NCBI GenBank assembly: GCA_004560375.1
Contig: SFVC01000034.1
Coordinates: 1 to 27,174, forward strand
DNA length: 27,174 nucleotides
From: a bacterium
GTDB lineage: Bacteria; Bacillota; Clostridia; Oscillospirales; Oscillospiraceae
Direction: 5' to 3'
Under the pieces are notes generated by a model. That model made no database searches and was not told where the DNA came from. It was given only the letters and a program-made list of their open reading frames with translations. Positions within the stretch are counted from its first letter, which is position 1. Each line of letters begins with the position of its first letter. Position numbers and translations under genes: made by a program. This document shows positions 5,062 to 12,222 of this stretch, piece by piece.

Positions 5062-6114
5062 ATGAACTCAAAGTCTGAGCCATCCTACCGCCGCATGACC
5101 TGGACAGACCGCCTTATCATCGAGAGACTTTACAACAAAGGCGCTTCCTTCCGCGCTATTGCGAAAATGATAGGCTTCTGCGCCTCCTCCGTCTATCGTG
5201 AAATTCAGCACGGTCTATACCCCCACCTCGGAGCAGAAACCACCCGCCGCCCCTATCATTATTCCGCAAAAATAGCCCAGGACTATGCCAACCTCCAGGC
5301 CACCGCTAAGGGCCAAAATATCAAGCTGGGCCATAACCATGCCTATGCCAACTATGTATCGGAAGAGATTCAAAAAGGCCGTTCCCCAGACCAGATAACA
5401 GGCACCCTCCGCAAGGAAAGCCGCTGGACAGTTTCCACCCCCACTCTGTACCGTTATATTGACAAGGGCTATATCCCCAACGTCACTAATAAGAATCTCC
5501 ATGAAAAGCCCCGCCGCAAGCGCCGTTACCGCCATACCCAGGCTACCCGCCCACCCAAAGGCACCAGCATAGAGCGCCGCCCTAAAACAATCGGCACCCG
5601 TCAAATCTTCGGCCACTGGGAATTGGACAGCGTGATAGGCAAAAGCAAGGGCAAAAATCAATCCCTCCTTGTTCTCACCGAGCGCAAAACTCGCTGTGAA
5701 CTGATTCTCCGTGCCCAAGGTAAAACCAGTGCCGCCACCGTCCAAGCTCTTAACGACCTACTCCCGGCTTTCCCCGCTGGCACCTTCAAGACAATCACCG
5801 TAGATAACGGCTCAGAGTTCCAGGACTGCTACGGCATGGAGCATGACCTAAACGGCAACAAGCGCTTGACCGTCTATTACTGCCACCCCTATACCTCCTG
5901 CGAACGGGGAAGCAACGAACGCAATAACCGCATTATCCGCCGCTACCTTCCCAAAGGCCAGAGTTTAAGGCACGTCACACAAGCCGACTGTGACCGCATA
6001 GCCGCCGCCATTAACGATATGCCCCGTAAAATTCTGGGCTACGCCACCGCCAAGGAACTCTTTGACAAAGAGATAGCCGCCCTCCTCGCCGCCCAATCCG
6101 AACCTTCATCCTAA
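5062..6114 (+). CDS. IS30-family DDE transposase, probable phage integration enzyme
   Basis: The 350-aa protein has the IS30 layout: an N-terminal helix-turn-helix (WTDRLIIERLYNKGASFRAIAKMIG, then SSVYREIQHG), a basic middle region, and a catalytic DDE domain with Asp189 (WELDSV), Asp248 (VDNGSEF) and Glu286 (GSNERNN). The full length and all three catalytic residues suggest it is active. The start at 5062 follows AAGGAGG; an earlier in-frame start at 5029 would run through motif copy 5 without a ribosome site. Alone this could be an ordinary insertion sequence, but the upstream motif, identical to those in front of phage genes, ties it to the phage. IS30-type transposases serve integration in Spiroplasma filamentous phages. 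Confidence 0.92.
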   Translation: MNSKSEPSYRRMTWTDRLIIERLYNKGASFRAIAKMIGFCASSVYREIQHGLYPHLGAETTRRPYHYSAKIAQDYANLQATAKGQNIKLGHNHAYANYVSEEIQKGRSPDQITGTLRKESRWTVSTPTLYRYIDKGYIPNVTNKNLHEKPRRKRRYRHTQATRPPKGTSIERRPKTIGTRQIFGHWELDSVIGKSKGKNQSLLVLTERKTRCELILRAQGKTSAATVQALNDLLPAFPAGTFKTITVDNGSEFQDCYGMEHDLNGNKRLTVYYCHPYTSCERGSNERNNRIIRRYLPKGQSLRHVTQADCDRIAAAINDMPRKILGYATAKELFDKEIAALLAAQSEPSS

Positions 6115-6160
6115 AAATTTTTCAAAGAATTTGTTGCAATGGGCTTGACAATCTTCAGAA
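6115..6160. repeat. Candidate right terminal repeat of the IS30-type element
   Basis: The sequence right after the transposase stop (GAATTTGTTGCAATGGGCTT then GACAATCTTCAG) resembles IS30-family terminal repeats in composition and position. Its partner at the left end would be outside the window, so this cannot be confirmed here. The rest of the gap to 6308 holds an AT-rich stretch and no gene. Confidence 0.35.
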
Positions 6161-6308
6161 AGATAGGCCAGGATGGGCCCTCCTGCTCAAAAAGCCAGGG
6201 TACAAAAAAATTTTCCGCCCCTGCAACATTTCTTTCCCCCCAACTGTATACAGGACAGAGCGGCACAACCGCCGCCCAAATCAAATTTGATGGGAAGGAA
6301 GATCTCTC

Positions 6309-6800
6309 ATGAAAAAACTTTTGACCGGTATGCTCTCCCTGGCCCTGCTGGCCGCCACCGCCGTCCCCGCCCTGGCCGCGGACAGTCGGCCGCTGATCGC
6401 CCCCGCCCCTGCCGCCGCCGAGGAAATCGCCCCCACGGGCTATACGATTGAGATCGACGGCCGGGACTCCGGTGCCCGGGCCCACGTCATGGTTCCCCTG
6501 CGGGCCCTGGCCGAGGCGCTGGGCTTCACCGTCACCTGGGACAACGGCCTTGTCACCGTGACGGGGCCGGATCGGTACGCTGAGCTCACCATCGGCGTGG
6601 ATCAGTATTTCGCCGCCCCCACCCAGGAGGGGCTGGCAGGCGCCAGCCTGTTCTCCCTGGGCTGCGCCCCCGTCCTGATGAACGACGTCACCTATGTGCC
6701 CGTGGAGCTGTTTGACGCCCTGCTGGGCTGCAAGGAGAGCACTGTGGTTCTGGAGGACGGCGCCATCCACATCCACACCGATTCCCGCGCCGCCGCCTGA
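6309..6800 (+). CDS. Secreted protein with copper-amine-oxidase N-terminal (stalk) domain
   Basis: The 163-aa product begins with a classic signal peptide (MKKLLTGMLSLALLAATAVPALA, then ADS), so it is exported. The mature part has the motif run of the copper amine oxidase N-terminal-like domain: VPLRALAEALGFTVTWDNGLVTVTG and later VMNDVTYVPVELFDALLG-type segments. This domain is not catalytic; in Firmicutes it acts as a stalk or ligand-binding module on the cell surface. Only one domain is present, without cell-wall repeats. The ribosome site GGGAAGGAAG lies before the ATG. It is the first host gene after the phage end. Its stop overlaps the reading frame of the sigma fragment, so the pair may be co-transcribed. 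Confidence 0.8.
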   Translation: MKKLLTGMLSLALLAATAVPALAADSRPLIAPAPAAAEEIAPTGYTIEIDGRDSGARAHVMVPLRALAEALGFTVTWDNGLVTVTGPDRYAELTIGVDQYFAAPTQEGLAGASLFSLGCAPVLMNDVTYVPVELFDALLGCKESTVVLEDGAIHIHTDSRAAA

Positions 6801-7081
6801 GCGCGCTGATCCGGGGGCTGATCCGCCGGTTTTTCGCTCTCCTGGCTCCGGAGGACGGAGCGGCAAGCCGGGAACAGCCCGCTGTCCGGGAGGCGGTGAA
6901 GGCCCTGCCCGCCCACCAGCGGGAGACCGTCCACCTGTTTTACCATAAGGGCTACACCGCGGCGGAGATCGGGGCCATGCTGGGACGGCAGGAGGCCACC
7001 GTCCGCTCCGACCTGCGCCGTGGTCGGGCCAGGCTGAAGGAGATCTTAAAGGAGGTGTATGACTTTGAGGAGGGCGTATGA
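6800..7081 (+). pseudogene. N-terminally truncated sigma factor (region 4 only)
   Basis: From about 6887 the frame encodes a sigma-70 region 4: VREAVKALPAHQRETVHLFY, then GYTAAEIGAMLGRQEATVRS and DLRRGRARLKEILKEVYDF, with the helix-turn-helix that reads the -35 box. Region 2, needed for -10 binding and core contact, is absent; upstream the frame runs into the previous gene without a good start (only GTG at 6896 or CTG codons). Family members are normally 160-190 aa. It overlaps the anti-sigma start, as intact sigma/anti-sigma pairs do. Either it is a remnant left by a deletion that brought the stalk-domain gene close, or a region-4-only regulator is still made through coupling from the gene above. 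Confidence 0.65.
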
Positions 7082-7691
7082 CGAGATCATGGACAGGATC
7101 GAAGTGACGGAGGAGATGCGCCGGCGGGTGCTGAACCGTATCGCGCAGGAGGACATTGAGCCGGCCCGTCCCAAAGTGCTGCGCTTCCCGGCGTGGAAAA
7201 AATATCTGTCCGCGGCGGCCTGCCTGATCCTGGTTCTCACCGGGGCGGCGGCGCTGCCCCGGCTGATCCAGCTTCTGCCTTCGGGAGAGCCCGTGCAGAT
7301 CGTTCCCCGGATTCAGGAGGCCTCATCGCTGGCCGAGCTGTCCGGGCTGGTGGGCTTCGAGGTGAGCCCGGCGGCGCTGCCCTTTACGCCGGAGGAAACC
7401 GCCTACTGCGCCTATTGGAACGAGCTGGCCCAGATCCAGTACAGTGGCCAGGGACAGACCGCCACCTACCGCCAGTCCGCCGGGGAATCGGACAACTCCG
7501 GCGACTACACCGCCTATCACGACGTTACCGGGATCACCGCCGCTGGCCTGTCCGTCACCCTCAAGGGGGAGGCGGGGGCGTATGTGCTGGCGGTGTGGAC
7601 GGACGGAACGTTTTCCTACTCCCTCCGGCTGTCCCAGGGGCTGACGGAGGCCCAATGGCGCGCCGTGCTGGACAGCGCGCCCGCTGAATGA
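7059..7691 (+). CDS. Membrane-anchored anti-sigma-type protein
   Basis: The 210-aa product has a cytoplasmic helical N-terminus (MTLRRAYDEIMDRIEVTEEM), a single transmembrane segment (AACLILVLTGAAALPRLIQ, about residues 48-66) and an outer domain with beta-rich sequence (EVSPAALPFTPEETAYCAYWNEL). This organisation, plus overlap with the sigma fragment (ATG 7059 inside the sigma C-terminus, ribosome site AAGGAGGT at 7049-7056), matches clostridial ECF sigma/anti-sigma pairs. Because the sigma partner lacks region 2, this protein may have lost its target or may hold only a region-4 peptide. The outer domain resembles those of DUF4367-like proteins only in length and position. A terminator follows. 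Confidence 0.65.
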   Translation: MTLRRAYDEIMDRIEVTEEMRRRVLNRIAQEDIEPARPKVLRFPAWKKYLSAAACLILVLTGAAALPRLIQLLPSGEPVQIVPRIQEASSLAELSGLVGFEVSPAALPFTPEETAYCAYWNELAQIQYSGQGQTATYRQSAGESDNSGDYTAYHDVTGITAAGLSVTLKGEAGAYVLAVWTDGTFSYSLRLSQGLTEAQWRAVLDSAPAE

Positions 7692-7706
7692 TACCCTGCT
7701 GCACAG

Positions 7707-7740
7707 CCTGCCCGGAGCGTAAGTTCCGGGCAGGTCTTTT
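7707..7740 (+). terminator. Intrinsic terminator after the anti-sigma gene
   Basis: CCTGCCCGGA and TCCGGGCAGG form a 10-bp perfect stem with an 8-base loop, followed by TCTTTT. Confidence 0.85.
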
Positions 7741-7832
7741 CGCTCTGGCCGGGCTGTGAAAAACTCACCAAAAAAGGCTTGCGTCCCAGGGGAAAAAATG
7801 GTACATTTATGGGTGAAAGGGATGTGATCCAT

Positions 7833-10115
7833 ATGAGCGACCAACCGCAGGCCGACGCCGCCCCCGCCCAGGGGCCCGGCTGCTACGTCAACCGGGAGCT
7901 GTCCTGGCTCCAGTTCAACCGCCGGGTGCTGGAGGAGGCGGAGGATCCGGCCAACCCCCTGTGCGAGCGGCTGAACTTCGCCGCCATCTTCCAGAGCAAC
8001 CTGGATGAATTCTACATGGTTCGGGTGGGAATGCTGCTGGATACCCTCCACATGGGGGTGACGGACAACAAGACCGGGATGACCTCCGCCCAGCAGCTCT
8101 CCGCCGTGCTGGACAGAACCCGCCAGCTGCTGGCCGACCGCGACCGGATCTGCAAGGGCCTGCTGGGGGAGCTGTCCGCCCAGGGGGTGGAGCTGTGCCG
8201 CTTTGACCCGCTGCCGGACAAGGCCCAGTCTTTCCTGGAGAAGTATTTCACCGCCAGCGTCCTGCCCCTGCTGTCCCCCCAGATCATCGGTCGCAAGCAG
8301 CCCTTCCCCTTCCTGCGGAATAAAGAGATCTACGCCGTGGCCATCCTGAAAACCAAGAGCGGCGGGGAACGCATGGGCATCGTCCCCTGCGGCGAGGGCG
8401 TTCTGCGGCGGATGGTACCCCCGCCCGGAGAGGGCGGGCGATTCATCCTGGTGGAGGAGCTTATCGCCAGCTTCCTGCCCAAAATTTTTCTCCACTACAA
8501 GGTGGAGGGATCCGTGCTGATCCGTCTGGTTCGCAGCGCGGACATCGACATGGACGACGCCTCCGATCAGGCGGACGAGCTCCCGGCGGAGGAGTACCGC
8601 AAAAGCATGGAAAAGCTGATCCGCCGCCGGAAGCGGCTCCAGCCGGTAAAGCTGGAGTACCGGGGCAAGCTGTCCGACGGGATCCGGGACGGCCTGTGCG
8701 CCAGCCTGGGGCTGTCCAAAAAGCACCTGTTCGCCAGCGGAATTCCGCTGGATCTGTCCTTTTTCAGCGCGGCGCGGGATCTGCTCCGGGACAAAGTGGA
8801 GCTGTTCTACCCCCGCCGGGTGCCTCAGAACTCCCCCAACGTGGACGCACTGGCCCCTATGACGGAGCAGATCCGCCGCCACGATCTGATGCTGAGCTAT
8901 CCTTACGAGAGCGTGCGGCCCCTGCTGCGGCTGCTCCAGGAGGCGGGGCAGGATCCGGACGTGGTGTCCATCAAGATGACGCTGTACCGGGTGGCCCACA
9001 ACAGCAAGGTGGTGGAGGCCCTGGTGGATGCCGCCGAAAACGGCAAAGAAGTGGTGGCCCTGGTGGAGCTCCGGGCCCGGTTCGATGAGGAGAACAACAT
9101 CGGCTGGTCCCGGGTGCTGGAGCAGGCGGGCTGCCGGGTGATCTACGGTCTGGACGGGCTGAAGGTGCACTCCAAGCTGCTGCTCATCACCCGCAAGCGG
9201 GGGGATCAGGTGGAGTATATCACCCAGGTGGGCACGGGCAACTACAACGAGGACACCGTCCGGCTGTACACCGATTACGCGCTGATGACCGCCGACCCCG
9301 TCATCGGCGCGGACGCCGCCCAGGTGTTCAACGCCCTGTCCATGGGCGAGGTGCTGGAGGAGAGTCAAAAGCTGATGGTGGCCCCCGCCTGCCTGCGTAC
9401 CAAGGTGATGGCCCGCATCGACGGCGAGATGGAACGGGCCGCGGCAGGAGAGCCCGCCTATCTGGGCTTCAAACTCAACGGCCTCACCGACAAACACCTC
9501 ATTGACAAACTCATCGCCGCCTCCCAGGCGGGGGTGAAGATCGATCTGATTGTGCGGGGGATCTGCTGCCTCACCGGCGGCGTCCCCGGCCTGACGGACA
9601 ACATCCGGGTGGTGAGCATCGTGGGCCGCTATCTGGAGCACGCCCGGATCTATATCTTCGGAGTTGGAGACAGGCGGACGCTCTACATCTCCTCCGCCGA
9701 CTTCATGACCCGCAACACCACCCGCCGGGTGGAGGTGGCCGCGCCGGTGGAGGATCCCGCCCTTCGGGCCCACCTGGAGCAGATGTTCGCCGACGAGCTG
9801 CGGGACACCGCCAAGGGCCGCATCCAACAGCCCGACGGCGCCTACGCCCGGGCCCAGGGGGAGCCCTTCAACTCCCAGGAGCAGTTCTGCGATCAGGCCG
9901 CCTCCGGGGCCTGGGCCCTGCCCGGGCTGCCCCCGGCGCCTCCCCCCGCCCCCAAGCCCGCGGGACAGCCGGAGAAGAAGCGATCCGTACCCCCCGCCCC
10001 GCCCCGGGTTCCGGTGGCAAAGCCCATGCCCGCCCACCCCGCTCCGCCCCGGCCCCCCGCCAAGGTACAGGAGCGGCGGGGAGGTCTGCTCGGCCGGCTC
10101 TTTGGCCGGGACTGA
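7833..10115 (+). CDS. ppk1: Polyphosphate kinase 1 with Pro-rich C-terminal tail
   Basis: PPK1 moves the terminal phosphate of ATP onto polyphosphate chains. The N-terminal domain opens with YVNRELSWLQFNRRVLEEA (about residue 15 on). The catalytic His446 is in KVHSKLLLI, followed by VGTGNYNEDTVRLYTDYALMT; the second conserved histidine is His603 in YLEHARIYIF, with SSADFMTRN after it, as in phospholipase-D-fold PPKs. The start at 7833 follows GAAAGGGA; in-frame starts upstream are weaker. At 760 aa it exceeds the usual 690-720 because the last 65 or so residues are a Pro/Ala/Lys-rich tail ending in basic GGLLGRLFGRD. The phosphofructokinase gene follows by 38 bases, so both may be co-transcribed. 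Confidence 0.95.
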   Translation: MSDQPQADAAPAQGPGCYVNRELSWLQFNRRVLEEAEDPANPLCERLNFAAIFQSNLDEFYMVRVGMLLDTLHMGVTDNKTGMTSAQQLSAVLDRTRQLLADRDRICKGLLGELSAQGVELCRFDPLPDKAQSFLEKYFTASVLPLLSPQIIGRKQPFPFLRNKEIYAVAILKTKSGGERMGIVPCGEGVLRRMVPPPGEGGRFILVEELIASFLPKIFLHYKVEGSVLIRLVRSADIDMDDASDQADELPAEEYRKSMEKLIRRRKRLQPVKLEYRGKLSDGIRDGLCASLGLSKKHLFASGIPLDLSFFSAARDLLRDKVELFYPRRVPQNSPNVDALAPMTEQIRRHDLMLSYPYESVRPLLRLLQEAGQDPDVVSIKMTLYRVAHNSKVVEALVDAAENGKEVVALVELRARFDEENNIGWSRVLEQAGCRVIYGLDGLKVHSKLLLITRKRGDQVEYITQVGTGNYNEDTVRLYTDYALMTADPVIGADAAQVFNALSMGEVLEESQKLMVAPACLRTKVMARIDGEMERAAAGEPAYLGFKLNGLTDKHLIDKLIAASQAGVKIDLIVRGICCLTGGVPGLTDNIRVVSIVGRYLEHARIYIFGVGDRRTLYISSADFMTRNTTRRVEVAAPVEDPALRAHLEQMFADELRDTAKGRIQQPDGAYARAQGEPFNSQEQFCDQAASGAWALPGLPPAPPPAPKPAGQPEKKRSVPPAPPRVPVAKPMPAHPAPPRPPAKVQERRGGLLGRLFGRD

Positions 10116-10153
10116 CGGCCTGTTTATACTATGGATGGAAAGGAAGCAATGTC

Positions 10154-11239
10154 ATGAAACGAATCGGAATGCTCACCAGCGGCGGCGACTGCCAGGCCCT
10201 CAACGCCACCATGCGCGGTGTGGCCAAGGGGCTCTACAACATCTACGGCAACGAAGTCGAGATCATCGGCTTCATCGACGGCTACAAGGGCCTGATCTAC
10301 GAGGACTACAAGAAGCTGTCCCCCATCGACTTCACCGGCCTGCTCACCCGGGGCGGCACCATCCTGGGCTCCAGCCGCCAGCCCTTCAAGCTGATGCGGG
10401 TGCCCGACGAGAACGGCCTGGACAAGGTGGAGGCCATGAAGTACACCTACCGCCGCCTGCGGCTGGACTGCCTGGTGATTCTGGGCGGCAACGGCAGCCA
10501 AAAGACCGCCAACCTGCTCAGCGAGGAGGGGCTGAATGTCATCGGTCTGCCCAAAACCATTGACAACGATCTCTGGGGCACGGACACCACCTTCGGCTTC
10601 CAGTCCGCCATCTCCCTGGCCACCGAGGTCATCGACTGCATCCACACCACCGCCGCCTCCCACAACCGGGTGTTCATGGTGGAGATCATGGGCCACAAGG
10701 CGGGCTGGCTGACCCTGAACGCAGGCATTGCCGGCGGCGCGGACATCATCCTCATCCCCGAGATCCCCTACAACATCGACTCCGTGGTGGCCAAGATCAA
10801 GCAGCGGGCCGCCTCCGGCAACGGCTTCACCATCCTGGCGGTGGCGGAGGGCGCCATGTCCAAAAAAGAATCGGAGATGCCCAAGAAGGAGTACAAGCAG
10901 CACATGGCGGAGCTGCTGGAGAAATACCCCTCCGTGTCCTACGCCATCGCGGACAAGATCCTGAAAAAGACCGGCAAGGAGGTGCGGGTCACCGTCCCCG
11001 GTCATATGCAGCGGGGCGGCACTCCCTGTGCCTACGACCGGGTGCTGTCCTCCCGGCTGGGCACCACCGCCGCCCTGATGATCTCCAAGGAGGAGTACGG
11101 CATCATGGTGTCCATACAGGATCACGTCATCACCTCCGTCCCTCTGAAGGACGTGGCCGGCAAGCTCAAAACCATCGACCCCAAGTCCGACATCATCGCC
11201 GAGGCCCGCCTGCTGGGCATCAGCTTTGGCGACGACTGA
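10154..11239 (+). CDS. pfkA: 6-phosphofructokinase with mixed ATP/PPi-type active site
   Basis: The 361-aa enzyme belongs to the PFK family, which phosphorylates fructose 6-phosphate in glycolysis. Visible motifs are MLTSGGDCQALNATMRG at the start, the phosphate-binding loop LGGNGSQ (Asn113, Gly114), PKTIDND with Lys134 and catalytic Asp137, MGHKAGWL, and PGHMQRGGTPCAYDR near residue 280. In E. coli numbering Gly104 predicts ATP use, whereas Lys124 (here Lys134) is the residue of PPi enzymes; the same Gly/Lys pair occurs in the group III mixed-substrate PFKs. Asp103, which helps bind Mg2+, is Asn here. ATP use is likely but not certain. A good ribosome site (GGAAAGGAAG) precedes the ATG. Confidence 0.93.
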   Translation: MKRIGMLTSGGDCQALNATMRGVAKGLYNIYGNEVEIIGFIDGYKGLIYEDYKKLSPIDFTGLLTRGGTILGSSRQPFKLMRVPDENGLDKVEAMKYTYRRLRLDCLVILGGNGSQKTANLLSEEGLNVIGLPKTIDNDLWGTDTTFGFQSAISLATEVIDCIHTTAASHNRVFMVEIMGHKAGWLTLNAGIAGGADIILIPEIPYNIDSVVAKIKQRAASGNGFTILAVAEGAMSKKESEMPKKEYKQHMAELLEKYPSVSYAIADKILKKTGKEVRVTVPGHMQRGGTPCAYDRVLSSRLGTTAALMISKEEYGIMVSIQDHVITSVPLKDVAGKLKTIDPKSDIIAEARLLGISFGDD

Positions 11240-11267
11240 GTTCCTTTTTCTCGAGAGAAAAAGGAAC
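11240..11267. repeat. Perfect 28-base hairpin after pfkA
   Basis: GTTCCTTTTTCTC and GAGAAAAAGGAAC are perfect 13-base arms around GA, directly after the pfkA stop. There is no T-run after it on the plus strand, so it is not a standard terminator; it may be an mRNA 3'-end stabiliser or a dispersed hairpin element. Confidence 0.6.
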
Positions 11268-11366
11268 CGAAAAAGAGCTTGAGTTCGCTTCCAACCCGGT
11301 GCTGATCCCAACGTTTGCGCCCGGTAACGATACAGTTGCGTAAGGGAATCGTTTTTTTGCAAGCAA

Positions 11367-11406
11367 ACAGCCCGTCCCGGATCATGGGACGGGCTGTCTG
11401 TTTTTA
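11367..11406. terminator. Bidirectional terminator between pfkA and the XRE gene
   Basis: ACAGCCCGTCCC and GGGACGGGCTGT form a perfect 12-bp stem, followed by CTGTTTTT on the plus strand. It separates converging genes and probably terminates both. Confidence 0.85.
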
Positions 11407-12111
11407 TTTCTCAAAATCATCGGGGGAGACATTGATGAACACACCGATCCGCGAGTCCCCGGGACTCATATCCTTTTGGTAGACGCTCATTCTTCCTTCC
11501 CCGCCCGGGGCATAGATGCTGTGCCCTTTGATGACCGCCTGAAAGCGCCGCTCTCGCGTCTCCACTGTCACCAGCGGGCCGTCCACCGTATAGCGCCCAT
11601 ATTCCAGCGGCTCAAACTGGCGGTAGCGGTAGTATTCCCCACGCACCAGGACAAGGTATTCCTCATCCCCCGTACCGCTCCAATCCGTGCACCAGCTGCC
11701 CTCGGCGGCCACATCCACGGGGTGGGCCGCCGCATAGCTGTGCTGCCATCGGAAGCACAGGAGGATCACCACACACAGCAGCGCCGTCACTGCGGGGAAC
11801 GCCCCGTACCGCTCCAGCCACCGCCGCAGCCGATCCCCCGGGCTTCTCAGCGCGTCGGTCAGCTTTTCGTCCGCCGCCGCCCGGAACTCCGCCTCGTCGT
11901 CCAGCCGCCGGCCCTCCAGCAGCTCGTTCAGGCTCACGTCAAATTCCCTCCCCATCAAAGCCAGCAGTTCAATGCTTGGCATATAGTTCCCGTTCTCCCA
12001 ACGGGAGACGGTTTTGTTGGTCACCCCCAACCGCTCCCCCAGCTCCTCCTGGGTCCAGTCCCTCTCCCGGCGCAGCTGGGCGATGAAGGCCCCGATTTTT
12101 ACCTGATCCAT
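11404..12111 (-). CDS. XRE-family regulator with transmembrane and outer domain
   Basis: The 235-aa protein starts with a Cro/C1-type helix-turn-helix (residues 5-60: IGAFIAQLRRERDWTQEELG, then VTNKTVSRWENGNYMPS). A linker leads to one membrane segment (FPAVTALLCVVILLCFRW, about residues 105-122) and a C-terminal domain that should face outward, with a beta-rich pattern (DEEYLVLVRGEYYRYRQFEPLEYGRYTV). This is a one-component sensor layout: DNA binding inside, possible signal sensing outside. The ribosome site AAGGAGGG lies 7 bases before the ATG. It stands alone between terminators, so it may act on distant genes or on itself; the target is unknown. Confidence 0.8.
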   Translation of the reverse strand: MDQVKIGAFIAQLRRERDWTQEELGERLGVTNKTVSRWENGNYMPSIELLALMGREFDVSLNELLEGRRLDDEAEFRAAADEKLTDALRSPGDRLRRWLERYGAFPAVTALLCVVILLCFRWQHSYAAAHPVDVAAEGSWCTDWSGTGDEEYLVLVRGEYYRYRQFEPLEYGRYTVDGPLVTVETRERRFQAVIKGHSIYAPGGEGRMSVYQKDMSPGDSRIGVFINVSPDDFEK

Positions 12112-12184
12112 CCTCCAGCCCTCCTTCCGGCTTCAGCATACCCGGACAGCCCCGGTTTGTACACCCCAAAAACAGCGAATCCAC

Positions 12185-12220
12185 AAAAAGCCCCCGCTTC
12201 CCACAGAAAGCGAGGGCTTT
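12185..12220 (-). terminator. Terminator of the DivIVA-like gene
   Basis: On the minus strand, AAAGCCCTCGCTT pairs with GAAGCGGGGGCTTT across a short loop and is followed by a T-run (12185-12189), just after the stop at 12223. Confidence 0.8.
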
Positions 12221-12222
12221 GC

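Larger units (their letters stand above)
1..6160. mobile_element. Inovirus-like (filamentous phage) prophage, left end outside window
   Basis: Seen: a run of very short membrane-protein genes, a coat-sized protein (62 aa) followed by a strong terminator, a Zot/pI-type ATPase, a large anchored surface protein with a Gly-rich linker, a ribbon-helix-helix repressor with operators, and a complete IS30-type transposase. Known: filamentous phages order coat, adsorption and assembly ATPase genes in this way, and Spiroplasma filamentous phages carry IS30-type transposases for integration. Inferred: the segment is the right part of an integrated inovirus. The right limit is set just past the transposase because host-type genes with signal peptide and GC-rich codons begin at 6309. 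No replication initiator is visible, so the element must extend leftward or be incomplete. Confidence 0.8.

Noticed and set aside
6115..6200. TTGACA-like sequence near 6148 as a promoter for the stalk-domain gene
   Set aside because: No acceptable -10 box follows at 16-18 bp; the sequence is better explained as a transposon end.
7323..10037. Very long open frame on the minus strand opposite ppk1 (about 900 codons)
   Set aside because: It is an antisense shadow caused by GC-rich third positions. The product is low-complexity Gly/His/Gln-rich, has no ribosome site, and the plus strand carries a clear PPK1.
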